A stretch of DNA of 64,000 nucleotides from Setoptus koraiensis. Its lineage: Eukaryota > Arthropoda. The translations under genes and the position numbers were made by a program. Below are positions 12,613 through 24,948 of the stretch, piece after piece; the first letter of the stretch is position 1; each line of letters begins with the position of its first letter. The notes below the pieces were generated by a model. The model saw nothing but the letters and a program-made list of their open reading frames with translations. It had not been told where the DNA came from and did not search any database. The stretch lies in the NCBI GenBank assembly GCA_048013815.1, contig CM106585.1, positions 10,292,001 through 10,356,000 on the forward strand, in the 5' to 3' direction.

Positions 12613-13002
12613 ATGAAAATCGACAACGAAATAAATAAAATCAGCGAGGAGTATATTCCAACTTTGGATCTTGTGGACAAGCCTCTCACTATAGAAACAA
12701 GCGAGCGAATCTTTGATCTGACACGAGAGGTTAAGCGACTCAAGAAACTAAACGATCATGACGAGAGGAAGATCGAGAAGAATAAAACTCACATCAAGGA
12801 ATCGAAAGAGACGATTGCAAAAGGTGATGATCTGATTAGTTTGCTCACAGATCAGTACGAGAAAAATGTGACGAAATATAACGCGGAGAAAGAACTTATA
12901 GATGCCACAATTGAGTTTTGGAAACAGATTCTCCCTAGAAATCAAGAATTGTTACAGATGATTTTGAAAGAAAATGAAGCATTTATTAATTATCTCCAAT
13001 AG
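12613..13002 (+). CDS. Small coiled-coil protein
   Basis: Not recognised as a family member. It is an intact 129-residue frame with a good ATG, Lys/Glu/Asp-rich and with few Gly or Pro. Residues about 25-95 form a near-continuous predicted coiled coil (heptad-like LTREVKRLKKLNDHDERKIEKNK and onward). The C-terminal helix WKQILPRNQELLQMIL could pack against a partner. Such proteins often serve in small assemblies such as kinetochore, dynein-adaptor or BLOC-like complexes, but nothing here selects one. The stop lies 11 bp from the UBR3 stop on the other strand. Confidence 0.6.
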   Translation: MKIDNEINKISEEYIPTLDLVDKPLTIETSERIFDLTREVKRLKKLNDHDERKIEKNKTHIKESKETIAKGDDLISLLTDQYEKNVTKYNAEKELIDATIEFWKQILPRNQELLQMILKENEAFINYLQ

Positions 13003-13013
13003 ACCCTGGGGCA

Positions 13014-16000
13014 TCAATGGGCTTCCTGGAGGAATATCCAGCGCTTCCCTCTAGTGTGATCAAAGCTGTGTGTCAGCCATTGTTGTTCCAGTAAATTGTA
13101 TCGCTCTTGAACTAAAAATAGAGGCCTCCCTCTCTTTAGACCATTATCCTCTTCACCATGTGAGTCTAGGTAAACACTTCCCCATATGCAAGCTCGGTTA
13201 CCTCTAATAACAATTATTGACGATGAGTGTACTGCCAGGAACAGGGCCGTGTTCGCACCACATAAGAGAGAATGCTGCAAATAGAAAAAAAATGGAGATT
13301 AGTGGACCTGTTGAGGAAACGAATTACGAAAGGCTTATAATTAACGACTTATCCAAACACTCACCTCTGATGCTACCTGACGCCTGTGGGGTTTGTCTTT
13401 GCAGCAGCTATTCCTGAAGCAAACGGGAGCTCCACAAACTAGGCATATCGCCACATCCTTTGGTACAGATGAACATAATGAACATTTCTTGCGATAGTAA
13501 AACATGAATATATCATTAAAGTTATGTGGCAACTTCATCAAAGAAGGTCTGTGCCAAATAAGAGGGCGTCTAAAAAGTAGCGTTCTCGCCGTAACTATGT
13601 ACTCTGTCGAGAACCTATTAAATTCACATGACCAAGATTTAATCAGTAGACTTGGATTCTCAGTTGACCAACTAAGACAATCAAGGATGCTTAGATTTCT
13701 AGAATCTCCAATGATTCGAGACGAAGTGTCCGCCACTGAACTTCCGAGTTTCAAACATTTGGCAAGACTTTCAAATTCATTATCTATTGCTAAAGAATCC
13801 AAATCATCATTTGATGTAGCTGAATCCGGTAAAAATTCTTTGTAAAGATGATGCTGTAACAGGGCCGCTATTCGTAAGAAAGGCAAGCAAGTCAATTTGA
13901 GTCTTGATTCAATACATTGCAAATCTTCATCTGTGAGGCTCTTTCGAAAGGATCGCTTATCTCTCGAATCTCCCCCAATTATCCAATCGTAGACCCCAAA
14001 GTTGATAGGCGGCTCACTATCCATCAGACAGTCGTAGATTTGACTATTCACTAGAGCCAGTAGGTGGATGAGAGACTTTTGAATGTTGATAGTTGATTCT
14101 TCAAAAGAGTTTTCATCCAAAGTGTTGCCAAATTCATTCGAAGTACCGATAATGGTTGGTCTGCAATCTGGGCGCATGTACGCCAAAAGTAGACAAACCG
14201 ATTGAGTGGCACAGAGATTGAATAGTATTTGAGTAATACATGAGAAATAAGTCTGATCCACAATGGCTGGTGATATCGCAAATAGTAACTGCAACATGAT
14301 GGCTATTGGGTCCTTGAGTAAGAGAGGCACCTCACTACAGACAGGTTTTATGTTTAGGCTATCATCATCTGAAGTAATGTTGGTTAGGTGGGACCAGACT
14401 TGATCAGTGGCATACCAATGGTCCGATATGAGCGTCCTTGCGTTTAATGCCAAAAAATGAAACAGTGGCACTAGATAGGTAAAATTGTAAGATGGTGTTA
14501 GATAAAAATTGTCACAGATTTTTGGTGAGCTGACTATAGTACAGTTTTAGAGATACTTACCAAAGCAGGGCTTCTTACTGCCACACGGTGATGCGTTACA
14601 TAAGTTCACCACAACCTCACATTCTAGATTAGTTCGAGCTATTGATGCCAAGAACAAAAACAAACTATGCATACTAGGATTCGCCCTAACAGACCGGTAT
14701 TGGGCTAATGTAGCATTCGTTAAATCAGAACAAAAAGCTGCTGATGGCTTCAGGTCGTCATGATTTGGTGTATGCTTGTTGGACAACAGATTTGCTACTT
14801 GACAACAGATAGCCGATAAATCATTGTGGGCAACTAAAGCGCTATCTTCACTGACGATCGAATGTGAATGTACGATCGGTAGGACAGAGTTTGCCAACTG
14901 TCGACATACAGGACACGCGAACTCACCAGGATCGAAGTTTCTCGATCTTCTGTCTTCTTGGGTGTCCATGGATTTAATATAACTCTGGTGACATTTAATG
15001 TGCAAAAAATGACCACATGATTGAATGTGAACACCACCAGCAACTCCTATATTCAACGAGTCAAGCCAAGAATTTTCAACGAAATGTTCACTCAGCGTGT
15101 CTATTCTTCTTTCCGTATATTTAGCGAAAGTTTCCTCTTTCAGACCTTTACAGTCATATTCCTCGCAAGGTAACTGGCGATCTCTTTGTGGCCTCAAGTG
15201 AGCATGGCCAAGTACAGAAGTTGACTGCAGCAAGACAACCTGACCAAAAGGATTACTTGGTTCGCTGGGGCCATCATTTCCGCATATGCAGCATTCATAG
15301 TCTATAGAAGAGGTTCTTTTCGGTGAGTCATTATGTGTACCACTGGGGACATTGGATTCTCGCTGTCCTTTTTCATTTCGTTCTTTCGTCCGTTCACTAG
15401 ATTCTTCAGCATGATTGTTCGATGAGGGCTGGTTGTCATACTTTTTCAAAAAGGCCTTTTGTTTCGAAGCAAACTCGGCCATCAGCTTGTTTTGATATTC
15501 TTTTGCTTTGCGTCTCTTATCTTGCTTGGTAAGTATTTCTCTCGGGCTCGTGTGACCTGCATCTGCACAAATTGATGATTTTTGAGATGAGCTCTGGGCG
15601 CTGGTTGACGAAGCAGTTGTATCCATAGCATTATCTTGACTGCTAAGGTCGGATCTAGCTTGACGATCTTGTCGAAGACAACTCTCCGACTCTTGATTCC
15701 ATATCAAGCTAGACATTATCTCCGTCTTTTTTCGTATATCCGCCCTCGAAAGACACACTAAATCAAGAATCCTGCCTACGAAAGTATCTCCGCCTCCTAT
15801 TACCAAATTCTTTTCAACCATTGAGGTAGCTGCATCAATATTGAAACGATATGAAGACGCTCGTTGCGTCGACTGAGAGTGTAATCGGAGCAAGAGAGTC
15901 AGAATGCTTTCGGTTGTGCAATTATTGTGGCAGTCATGATATGAATTACCCTCAGCATTCATTCTTTGTGTTTGACTTGGTTTTTGCTTAATAGAACTCT

Positions 16001-19000
16001 GTTGAATTGGCCGAGATGTTTGGTTTGGAATGGGTCCACCAATGCTTAAATTTGATGTTGTAGCCGCTTGTGTCGTCTGGGTTGTATAGTGAGTTCTCTC
16101 GGGAGGTCGACCGCCACCGCGTCTGGCCACCTGAGGAAATCTGTACCTACCGACTCGTTGTATGCCTCCTCTACCTCTTACAATGTTGTTTTCTCTAGCT
16201 GAGCTTGTAGCAGTTGGGCAATTGAAGAAATGATGATATCTTTCATGAATAACTTCTTCCGATGTACGATTCTCTGAGGTTGATCTTTCCAACGCAAGTG
16301 GAATCAAGCGACCCATAATCGACGGTCTCGATTCAGTTTGTTGCTGGGACGACAATGCTGAATATGGTCGCAATGATGTCGAAGAAGACGCTGAAGATGA
16401 TGTCGTCCTGTATAAGTTATTATATTCTAGACTGCTAGGTGTACTTTCTACGTTACTAAGAGAAGATTCAGGAGGTAAAGCTAAGGACAACTGTTGATGC
16501 GAAGTATCATCAACAGGAGGAGGCAGAGCAAGGCGCTCTTCGATGGGTGGAAGCTCTAGAATCTGTTGGCTGGACTCTATGGTCAAAAAAGGATCTATTT
16601 GCTGAGGGTCTTCATTTGTCATATCAACATCGTCAATATACGCCTCCACCGAATTATATGGTGCATTTTCCGCACCCTCTGTCTCCATTGGCACAACAGA
16701 TTGTTCTGGGGCATCATCGGGGAGCGTGCTTGTCTCCCTTGATCTGTTGGTCAAATTCCTGCGAGAGGCAAGTATAGCTTCAAGAGCGTTGAATCGACTC
16801 AAATTTATTGAGGATTGATCAACTGCGTTAAGTAATTCAATGTCGATATTATCCATGGATTCTGTCTGAGATTGGCCATCTTGATTAGTCGCTTGATTGA
16901 CTGTAGCATTATTATTAAGCATGGTTACGAAATTCCTCAAAGCTTCAATTCGAGCTCCACTGTTATCACTATTGTCTGGCAATTCTTCAACTGTCGCATT
17001 CTCTGTCTCGCGACAAGCAGGTAATTGTATAACAGGGTTGTTTGTTCGGTTCATATCACATTCAGTCTCATCTCCACTATCGGAGGATTCATCTGTCACT
17101 AAACCAACTACGGTGGAAACTGTGGATTCTTCAGGAAGAATTGATTCCACGCTCACGAGAGGTAGATCTTTTGATCTAAGCTTAACTTGGTTTTCTTGTT
17201 CAACCATTGAGAGATGAAGTGCTTCGTCTTCAATCATAACTATCATATTGTCTATCACACTTTCGAATGGAAACCAAGTATCAAAATTGAGATCTATTGC
17301 CGAACGAACTGTTGGCATTTTTTCATCTGACGCAGACAGATTGGAATTTCTTTGGTTGTATCGCTTCAACGGGCTTTTGATACATAACCTATGTCCCAAA
17401 ATTTGTTCCATTTGGCCATTTATTACTACTTGCGTTATTTCATGATACTCCAGTGTAGATATAAATGTTCTAGAACTGTGACGCTTCGATTCTATGACAT
17501 CACCGTCAGTTTTGTTAGGATTGTCAATAGAGACTCTGCAAGCCAAGTAAAGAAGATGGATTGCGTATGCCAGCAAGTTATCAGTTACATCAGTCATGTA
17601 GACTGATTTATACAGAATATTGTATATTGTTCCTAGGAGAGTGTTCGATCTGAGAATTGGTTGAAGGTTGATACATTTGTTGATGCACAGCGACGGTGGT
17701 ATTCTGAATGGTGGCCATACAGAAGTTGATTGCGAGCTTTTATCAATCTTTCCAGTCCTTTTGCAATGTTGAAAAAAACGCTCAAGTGACATCTGATAAT
17801 CCCTTCGATGGTAAGCTCGATACATCACGTGAGCCGGATCATATTCAGTATCCCATATTTCTTCTTTCAGAGAGTACGTTCCTTGATGAAGATTACCGCC
17901 AATGTCGTGGGTAGGTGGAGTATATTTTGTTAGTTCTTCCAATAAAGCTTCGAAAACATCGTCGTTAGTTGTGATTAATAAACCACCTATATCAGGTAGC
18001 ATGTTGACTAGATGAGAGTAACTAGAGTCACTCACTGACACCAAGGCAACCATTTCTTTACGTATGCGGTCCTTATTCGTTACATCACAGTCAATTTGCA
18101 GTGTAAGAAGCTGAATGAGGAAGGCCAATGAATTCTCTATCATTGGCATCACTTGTTCGATGGAGATCTTGAAACCATCAGAAGGTTTAAATTGATCCAC
18201 TGACTTGCATTCAAGGCTGAACCATTCCCAGATGTGAAACCTTTCGAAAACTGTCCGCACAAAGTAGTCAGGATCTAAATTTGAGGCACATAATCTTAAT
18301 GCGAACATATCCAAATCAATCGTCGAATAACAATACGCACAATGAATATAAGTCATGGCTTGGCTAACTATTTGCATCCCATTTCTTGTCCACAGATTAC
18401 ACCTAATCTCATGATATAAAACAATGGCTTGCAAAGGGTTCATCATGAGTGATAAAAAGAAGTCTTTGCATTTTGAAATGACTGAATTGTCTGAATCACA
18501 TTCGCTTGGCAATATAGACGGTATATTTTGTACAAATACAGCATTCCTTATGGTTGCAACAAACATTCGATGTAAGGGTAAATGAAAGCTAACAAGATAT
18601 ATATTTGGTTCCCTAAATACTATCCTCCCCATTCGTTTAAACCATCTTCTCAGCGTTGCTACAAAGAACTTAGATAGTTTTGTTGTGAGATGCCCTGTTG
18701 ATGGATCCTTCAAATGTGATAATAGCGACCACAAAGGCGTGAGACAGAAATCAGATTCAATTGTAAATATCGTAGAATAGGTGTTATTTTCGTAAAGAGT
18801 ATAATCAGTTAGTTCACGAAGATTTGGGCTCATAGTCTGAAAGTAAGCCACCATTTCTATCCAAGTTTCCAGCAAATTATCGTCTTGCAATAATATAGTA
18901 GCAACAGAGTAAAATTGTAGAAGGGCGTTCAAATCTTCAGTAAATGAGTTGAAGTGACGGTCTCTCATTATAGGATCCTCACAAGAAACAACTAATGGTG

Positions 19001-20315
19001 AAGATCTCATTGTTTTGGCTAGTGGATTAGCTCTAAGTATTCCCCTTGAATTGATTGCACCAGTACCTCTTACACCTCCTATAACAGCCACAAGAGAATA
19101 AATTAATGTATGTAAGGTGTGACAGTTTTCGCATAGCATCCTGCTCAGTTCTTCGTCATTATAAATTTGGACGGAAATTTGTAGCACTCGCCTAGTCAAT
19201 TGATCGAACGTATCTCTAGGTAAACGTTGTGGATGATCATTCAGATTTGTAAGCATTGTGACCATCCTTGGATAAAGATTAACAAATGTTTGGGCGAATG
19301 TTTGTCTGTAACTAGCGTTCATCAGGAAACCCAATAGAATACAGACCAACTTTTGAGGGAACTCATAGACAACCACCCAAAACATTAGTTCCTCTATGAA
19401 GCAGGTATGCTGTAGTTCATCGTTAAATGATCTCAACTGTGTCAGGCATTTTGGATCTATTCTATATGGCTTGACTGGGAGGAGATTCTTCCTTTCCATG
19501 GCATAACTTCTCAGTCGTTCCTTGAAAAGATCACTAATGTCTTTTTTTGGATGGTTTTCATATTCACTTAATTGACTAGTGTAGACACTACTATTTGTTA
19601 ATGCATCAATCATGACTTTTCTTATTACTTCGCCTCGACTAGCCAATTTATGCATAAATTCTAAATAACAATCTATCTCTTGAATCACTTCTTTAGTTCC
19701 TCTTCGCAATTCTATCACTAGTCTATGTATAATATAAGGCATAGATTTTTGAGCCACGCATATCAATTCAAACGGAATAGACTCTCCGTCGCGTTTGGCC
19801 TCGGCGTTATTTCCATGATTCTTACAATGGCCGCTCTCGTTGACGATGGAATATCCGCAATCACAGGCGCCACCACTACGGGATTTAAACATATTGTAGT
19901 CGTGGCCCTCATGATCGCCATTTCTAAAACAATCGGCACATAAAGACATACTGGGTGAAAAGCTGCATGTTCTACATCGATAGGCGACATAATTTGTTGG
20001 CCAAGCATAACCGCAGTGTCTCTCTGCTCTATATTCCTTGAGGATATTCCAATAGTCTTGGTGGTCGCGACCGCCAGCAAACATTGGCGTTATCCATTCA
20101 ATGAATGTTTCAGGCGGATATCTGGGATCTAATGTGAGGTCAAGAATCTTCTTTAACAATGGCGTCGGCTCATATGTACCCAATTCTTTCCTCAGTTCGA
20201 TGCACTCCTTAACGATGGCCTTGGCGACATTCTTCCTGCCATGCGGTTTCATAGATTTTTCTATATTAGATAACTCTTGTACTGTGTTGTAATCGTTGTC
20301 GCTGATGTGATCCAT
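13014..20315 (-). CDS. UBR3: N-recognin-type E3 ubiquitin ligase UBR3
   Basis: Three exons: 20315-14561, 14470-13365 and 13274-13014. Each intron is 90 bp with GT-AG ends and consistent phase, giving about 2373 residues. The UBR box spans about residues 99-168, from RHCGYAW through the Cys/His zinc ligands CRTC, CADC, DHEGHD, CDCG to HCKNHG. A C-terminal RING lies at about 1670-1807 (CCICGNDG ... [10 protein letters not shown] ... CPVCRQ). The last exon carries the family tail [19 protein letters not shown] and FDHT. The long middle (about 1080-1560) is Ser/Thr/Asn-rich and probably disordered. The start chosen is the first ATG in the frame. UBR3 proteins ubiquitinate selected substrates; the fly protein acts on apoptosis and Hedgehog components (family knowledge). 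A 265-bp piece of exon 1 is copied at 24226-24486. Confidence 0.93.
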
Positions 20316-21211
20316 GATGTGACGGATGATGTTGTTTGGGATAAAAGAATGATACAACGATGATGTTGAGAATTTTCACATAGAAATAGAGAGCTAGCTG
20401 ATGTAAAGTAATAATCGGTTGAGCGGATATCTTGTGGCTGCTCTGTGGTATGATAAGACCAGTATGATAATACTAATAATAGTAGTAGCAATAGTAATGG
20501 TAATAAGATAATGATATCAATTGATTCGATATTTATAATTATAATAATGGCTAATAATAGTAGTAATAATGATAGTGATAATAATAATAGTGGCTATCAT
20601 CCAACATACTGGACAGATGATGTCCAAATGATGCTAAAATGCAAAGATATCTACGTGAATTTCCTTGGGTGATGATACTGATTGATGATTGATTTCTAGC
20701 CACAACTATGTTGCAGATGTTCTTCGAGATAGATTCTGCGATTCGGGGTGTGGAGCACACGTTGTTTGTTGTTGAATGTTGCTCACAGGCGACAACGAGT
20801 CACTTTAAAGCGCCACCTACCGTAGGTGAGTTGTGTGCTCCGATTGAGCACACAGCTATCATCACAGAGGCAACTTTTACGCACACTGTTCCTATTTTAC
20901 ATTTACATTTGGCAATGTCACACAAGTCATGACTTCGTGTGCATGCTATTGCTAATCGCAACGTGCAATGGTGAAAACTTTCACGGCTTCCTCGCGCCAA
21001 ATCGCCATTCAAGTTGCGCCCCATTCTACACGTATTCAAGTCTAAAACAGCTGTTGTCGACACGTTACAATCGGTGTCTGGTGTGGCTTTTCATTTCATA
21101 AGAAAACTGGCTTCAAATATAAATTCACGCTGTACACTCCGCCATGATAGTACATGCTGCCACGGATACAGCCAATCAAGTCGCCATTGTTGACATCCGC
21201 CGAGGCCGAAA
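20316..21211. promoter_or_regulatory. Divergent upstream region of UBR3 and DDX11
   Basis: An 896-bp gap serves two divergent genes. The UBR3-proximal half has an ATA/AGT trinucleotide-rich tract (about 20460-20600). Closer to DDX11 there is a perfect 9-bp inverted repeat TGTGTGCTC / GAGCACACA with a 5-base loop at 20832-20854, preceded by the palindromic CCTACCGTAGG. No TATA box is obvious for either gene. Confidence 0.5.
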
Positions 21212-24009
21212 ATGGATTTCAGTTTCCCTTACACACCATACAATATCCAAGAGGAACTCATGAGAACCGTCTTCAATACGCTGGACAACAAACAGGTTGG
21301 CATATTAGAATCACCAACTGGAACAGGTGCGTCTCACATCTTGTGTCTCCACAATGATAACTCTTTCTGCTCACCCAAATAATTTCTCTCTAATCTGAAA
21401 AATATCCGATCTGATTAACTCCAGGCAAGTCCCTCAGTCTCATATGTTCTTCGCTTACGTGGCTGAGAAAGCACCAGGCCGAGCAGAAGCAAAATTACCT
21501 GATTTCCATAAGCAAGTTGCAGGCACAATTGGATGATTTGAAAAAACAGGAAAACGATGAAGGCAAAGACTGGCTCGAGTTGCAGCTCGAGAGTCAGACA
21601 ATCGTCAAAAAAATGGAAGATCATAAGGTGGCATTGAAAAAAATCGAGGACTTCGAGAGGAAGGATCAGGCCAGAAGAACTAACAAGATAAATATGATTG
21701 AACAAGAACGAAACGTTGTTATCACTAAACCTGATGGTGCAAGAGGCAAAAAAAGACAATTCAACGACGACGAGCCAGATGATGATAATGATAATCTAAT
21801 TGTAGATCTACCCGAAAATGTCGAAACAACTAATGAAGACAGTATGGATGGTTATGAGCAACCGGAAGAGGTGAAACCGAAAATATACTACGCGTCCAGA
21901 ACACATTCCCAACTAAGTCAATTTGTGAATGAGGTGAAAAAGACACAATTTGCAAACATAGATAATGGTCCGGTCGTTAAGGTTGTCTCATTAGCATCGA
22001 GAGCAACTCTTTGTGTAAATCCAAAAGTCGTCAAATTAAAAGATCAGAATGCAATAAATGAGAGATGCAAGGAGCTTCAGAAGGAAACTAAGCCAATCAA
22101 CAGGTGTCCGTTTTTGCAGAAAGGAAGAATTCAAAAACTGCAGGAGGATATACTTGGACAAGTTCAGGACATTGAAGAGATAACCTCCAGAGGTAGATAT
22201 CATGGGGCTTGTCCATATTACGCTTCAAGGGCTGCATATTCGGAAGCTGAATTAATTGTTCTTCCCTACAATAACCTATTCCATATGCAGACAAGAAGTG
22301 CGTTGAATCTAAATTTAGAAGATAGTGTTGTGATTGTCGATGAAGCACACAACATTCTAGAAACTATCTGTTCGATACACAGTTCTCAGTTGAGAGGAGC
22401 TCAGCTAATTGAGGCCCATTCAATAATTTCTAGATATTATGCTCGATATCACACCAGGTTGAATCCGGTTAATTCTAAGAACATAAAAAACATTGTTCAC
22501 TGCCTCACAGTTCTCATTAGGTATATGAAGAATCCGACTAAGTTAATCCAAGGTGATACCACTATATCAACTGACATCACAACCGTTACCCATGTCACAC
22601 CCCAAGCCCAAATGGTTAATGTTGTCGACTTCATTGCACGCGCGAACATTCGTGATTTTAATATATTCGACATGGTCGCTTTTTTTAAAAACAGTCAGCT
22701 AGCAAGGAAACTTTTGGGCTTCACAAAAAAAAATTCTGATCATGACCTTACAATGGATATCTCCAAATTGGATGGAACCAAAAAGGAAACCAAACCAACT
22801 GGGACGAAAGCATTTCTATCGAAGATGCTTCAAAATACTAAAAATAATTCTTCAAATAAAAGACAGAAGAAGGGTGACGCGAAGAGCCTAAAACAAGAGA
22901 AGCCAGTCGTTGTCAGAGAGGAGCAGACCAAATCAGGTTCTCACTCAGATCTGAGCTTGAGTTTCTTGCAGGGCACTATCACAGATGATGACATTGTATC
23001 TTATCCAATCTACTCCGTCATAGAGTTTCTTCGTTCTTTGTCTTTCTTAGCGCCGCAAGGAAGAATACTCGAGCATTTGGATGCTGACATCAAACGCTCA
23101 GTAATCAAGTTTTTACTGATTGAACCCTCAAGTCAATTCAAAGGCATAGTAGAGCAAGCAAGATCTATAATTTTAGCTGGAGGCACAATGCAACCCTTTG
23201 ACGAATTTGTTGATCTATTATTCAGACCGCTGAACATCAAGAAAGAGCATATAGTTTTATTTACGTGTGGTCACGTTATACCTAGAAACAATCTCCTTGT
23301 TGGAACTATGGCTCGAGGTCCATCAGCGAAGATTTTTGATCTAAGTTACAAAGGAAGATCAAAAGCGGAGACACTCGAAGAGTTAGGGAGAGCAATCGAG
23401 GACATATCCAAGATCGTCCCAGGGGGCTTAATCTGCTTCTTCCCATCTTACGACTATGAACAGTTGTGCTTTAAAAAATGGTCGACATGTGGAATAATCA
23501 AGTCGATCGAGACAAAATATAAGCGGGTATTCCGAGAGCCGAAGACCTCAAATCAGTTGAAGAGTGTTCTCGATGAGTACGCAAACAGTATATCAAAGGG
23601 TCGCGGTGGTCTCTTGCTAAGTGTTGTGGGTGGTAAAATGAGCGAAGGTATTAATTTCAACGACGATCTGGGAAGATGCGTAATAATGATCGGCATGCCC
23701 TATGCAAACTTAAAATCTATTGAGCTTCAAGAAAAGATGCGATTTTATGATGCCAATTCTTGCATACCTAAAGCCGGTCAGATGTACTATGAGAATCTCT
23801 GCCTAAAAGGCATCAATCAGTCGATAGGTCGGGCTATACGACATCAAAACGATTATGCTGCAATCCTGCTTTTCGACCAACGATATCAAACGAAACAAGT
23901 TATCAGGTCTAATCTGCCCAAATGGATCGGCTCTTCATTGAGAGATTACAATGAGTTTAACGTCTTATTCTCCGATCTTGAAAAATTTTACAAATCAAAA
24001 CAAGTATAA
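21212..24009 (+). CDS. DDX11: Fe-S DNA helicase DDX11/CHL1
   Basis: Two exons, 21212-21326 and 21425-24009, split by a 98-bp GT-AG intron in phase 1, giving 899 residues. It is an XPD/FANCJ-type 5'-3' helicase needed for sister-chromatid cohesion and replication through structured DNA (family knowledge). Walker A (SPTGTGKS, Lys40) straddles the intron. Four Cys for the Fe-S cluster lie before the DEAH box, in TLCVN, ERCKE, NRCPF and GACPYY. The DEAH box itself is VIVDEAH near 344. Motif V-like [10 protein letters not shown] and motif [16 protein letters not shown] (near 837) complete the helicase core. A charged, Lys/Asp-rich insert (about 85-140) and a basic linker in the Arch region (about 430-500) look disordered. 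AATAAA follows at 24015. Confidence 0.94.
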
Positions 24010-24225
24010 CGGAGAATAAAAGTGGAATAAATTTATTAGTTTTTATCAGAAAAAACTACACATCAACAAGTATTTCCAATCATTCTAGTATCGATCTGCA
24101 TGATTTGTATTACCTTTTTTTCCAAAATATTAGCTTGTCTAGTAATTTTTCACACAACAACAGCAGTTGGGCCCATCAGCCTTAACTTCGAACACCTTAC
24201 TGACATTACTCTCGGCTAGATCTTT

Positions 24226-24486
24226 TCAGTTAGATCACGAAGATTTGAGCTCATAGTCCGAAAGTAAACCACCATTTCTATCCAAGTTTCCAGCAAGTTA
24301 TCGTCTTGCAATATTAGCAACAGAGTAAAATTGTAGAAGAGCGCTCTTATCTTCAGTAAATGAGTTGAAGTGACGGTCTCTCATTATAGGATCCTCACAA
24401 GAAACAACTAATGGTGAAGATCTCATTGTTTTGGCTAGTGGATTAGCTCTAAGTATTCCCCTTGAATTGATTGTACCAGTACCTCT
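24226..24486 (-). pseudogene. Duplicated fragment of UBR3 exon 1
   Basis: About 260 bp closely match 18806-19070 within UBR3 exon 1, in the same orientation. The match includes the stretch that in UBR3 encodes [22 protein letters not shown]. Small deletions (for instance around ATATTAGCAACAG) break the frame, and no flanking UBR3 sequence accompanies it, so it is not a gene. Because the source segment has no intron, a retrocopy cannot be told from a DNA-level duplication. It lies 0.2 kb past the DDX11 stop. Confidence 0.85.
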
Positions 24487-24948
24487 CACTAAGAAGTTTA
24501 GGATCGAGTATGATACAGATTTTCATCTAGGTTTCAACAGTCTGATCGACTTACGTTTATCGGTTGATGACGCGAAATAAATTCAAGTCACGATATCCTA
24601 GCTTGATGAGATCGCTGATTTCACTTGGTGTAACAGACTGATGAGCACGCAGACTTTTGCAAAACTTACCTCCAGATCTTGATGAGATGTCTGATCGTTC
24701 TGAGCTGCAATGTTCATGTGGATCATCTGAATTAAACACGTAGGCATTAAATAATCAGTAGGCATTGACTCAGACAGAAGATTTAATCTATTGCTGAATT
24801 GAAAATTTTATGATCGCAACACGGAGTTTTATAATCGGAATTGACATTGTCGAACGATATCCGAAACAAACTTTCACTTAAATTAATCAAATCAATTTAA
24901 ATTATCTCAATTAACTGTTTCCATCAGATCAGTCGGACAAAGTGAACA
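24487..24948. other. Intergenic with a weak open frame
   Basis: A 60-codon minus-strand frame at 24557-24739 contains a donor-like GAG|GTAAGT (complement near 24670) and ends in a hydrophilic helix-like tail. It could be part of an exon of an unrecognised gene or debris from the same event that brought the UBR3 fragment. I do not call it as a gene. Confidence 0.35.

Noticed and set aside
13504-13845. 113-codon plus-strand frame
   Set aside because: Lies entirely antisense to UBR3 exon 2, which has strong family support.
16897-17217. 106-codon plus-strand frame
   Set aside because: Antisense to the Ser/Thr-rich middle of UBR3, where codon bias leaves the other strand open.
24557-24739. Possible exon on the minus strand
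   Set aside because: Only 60 codons, with no family resemblance and no partner exon that joins it in frame.
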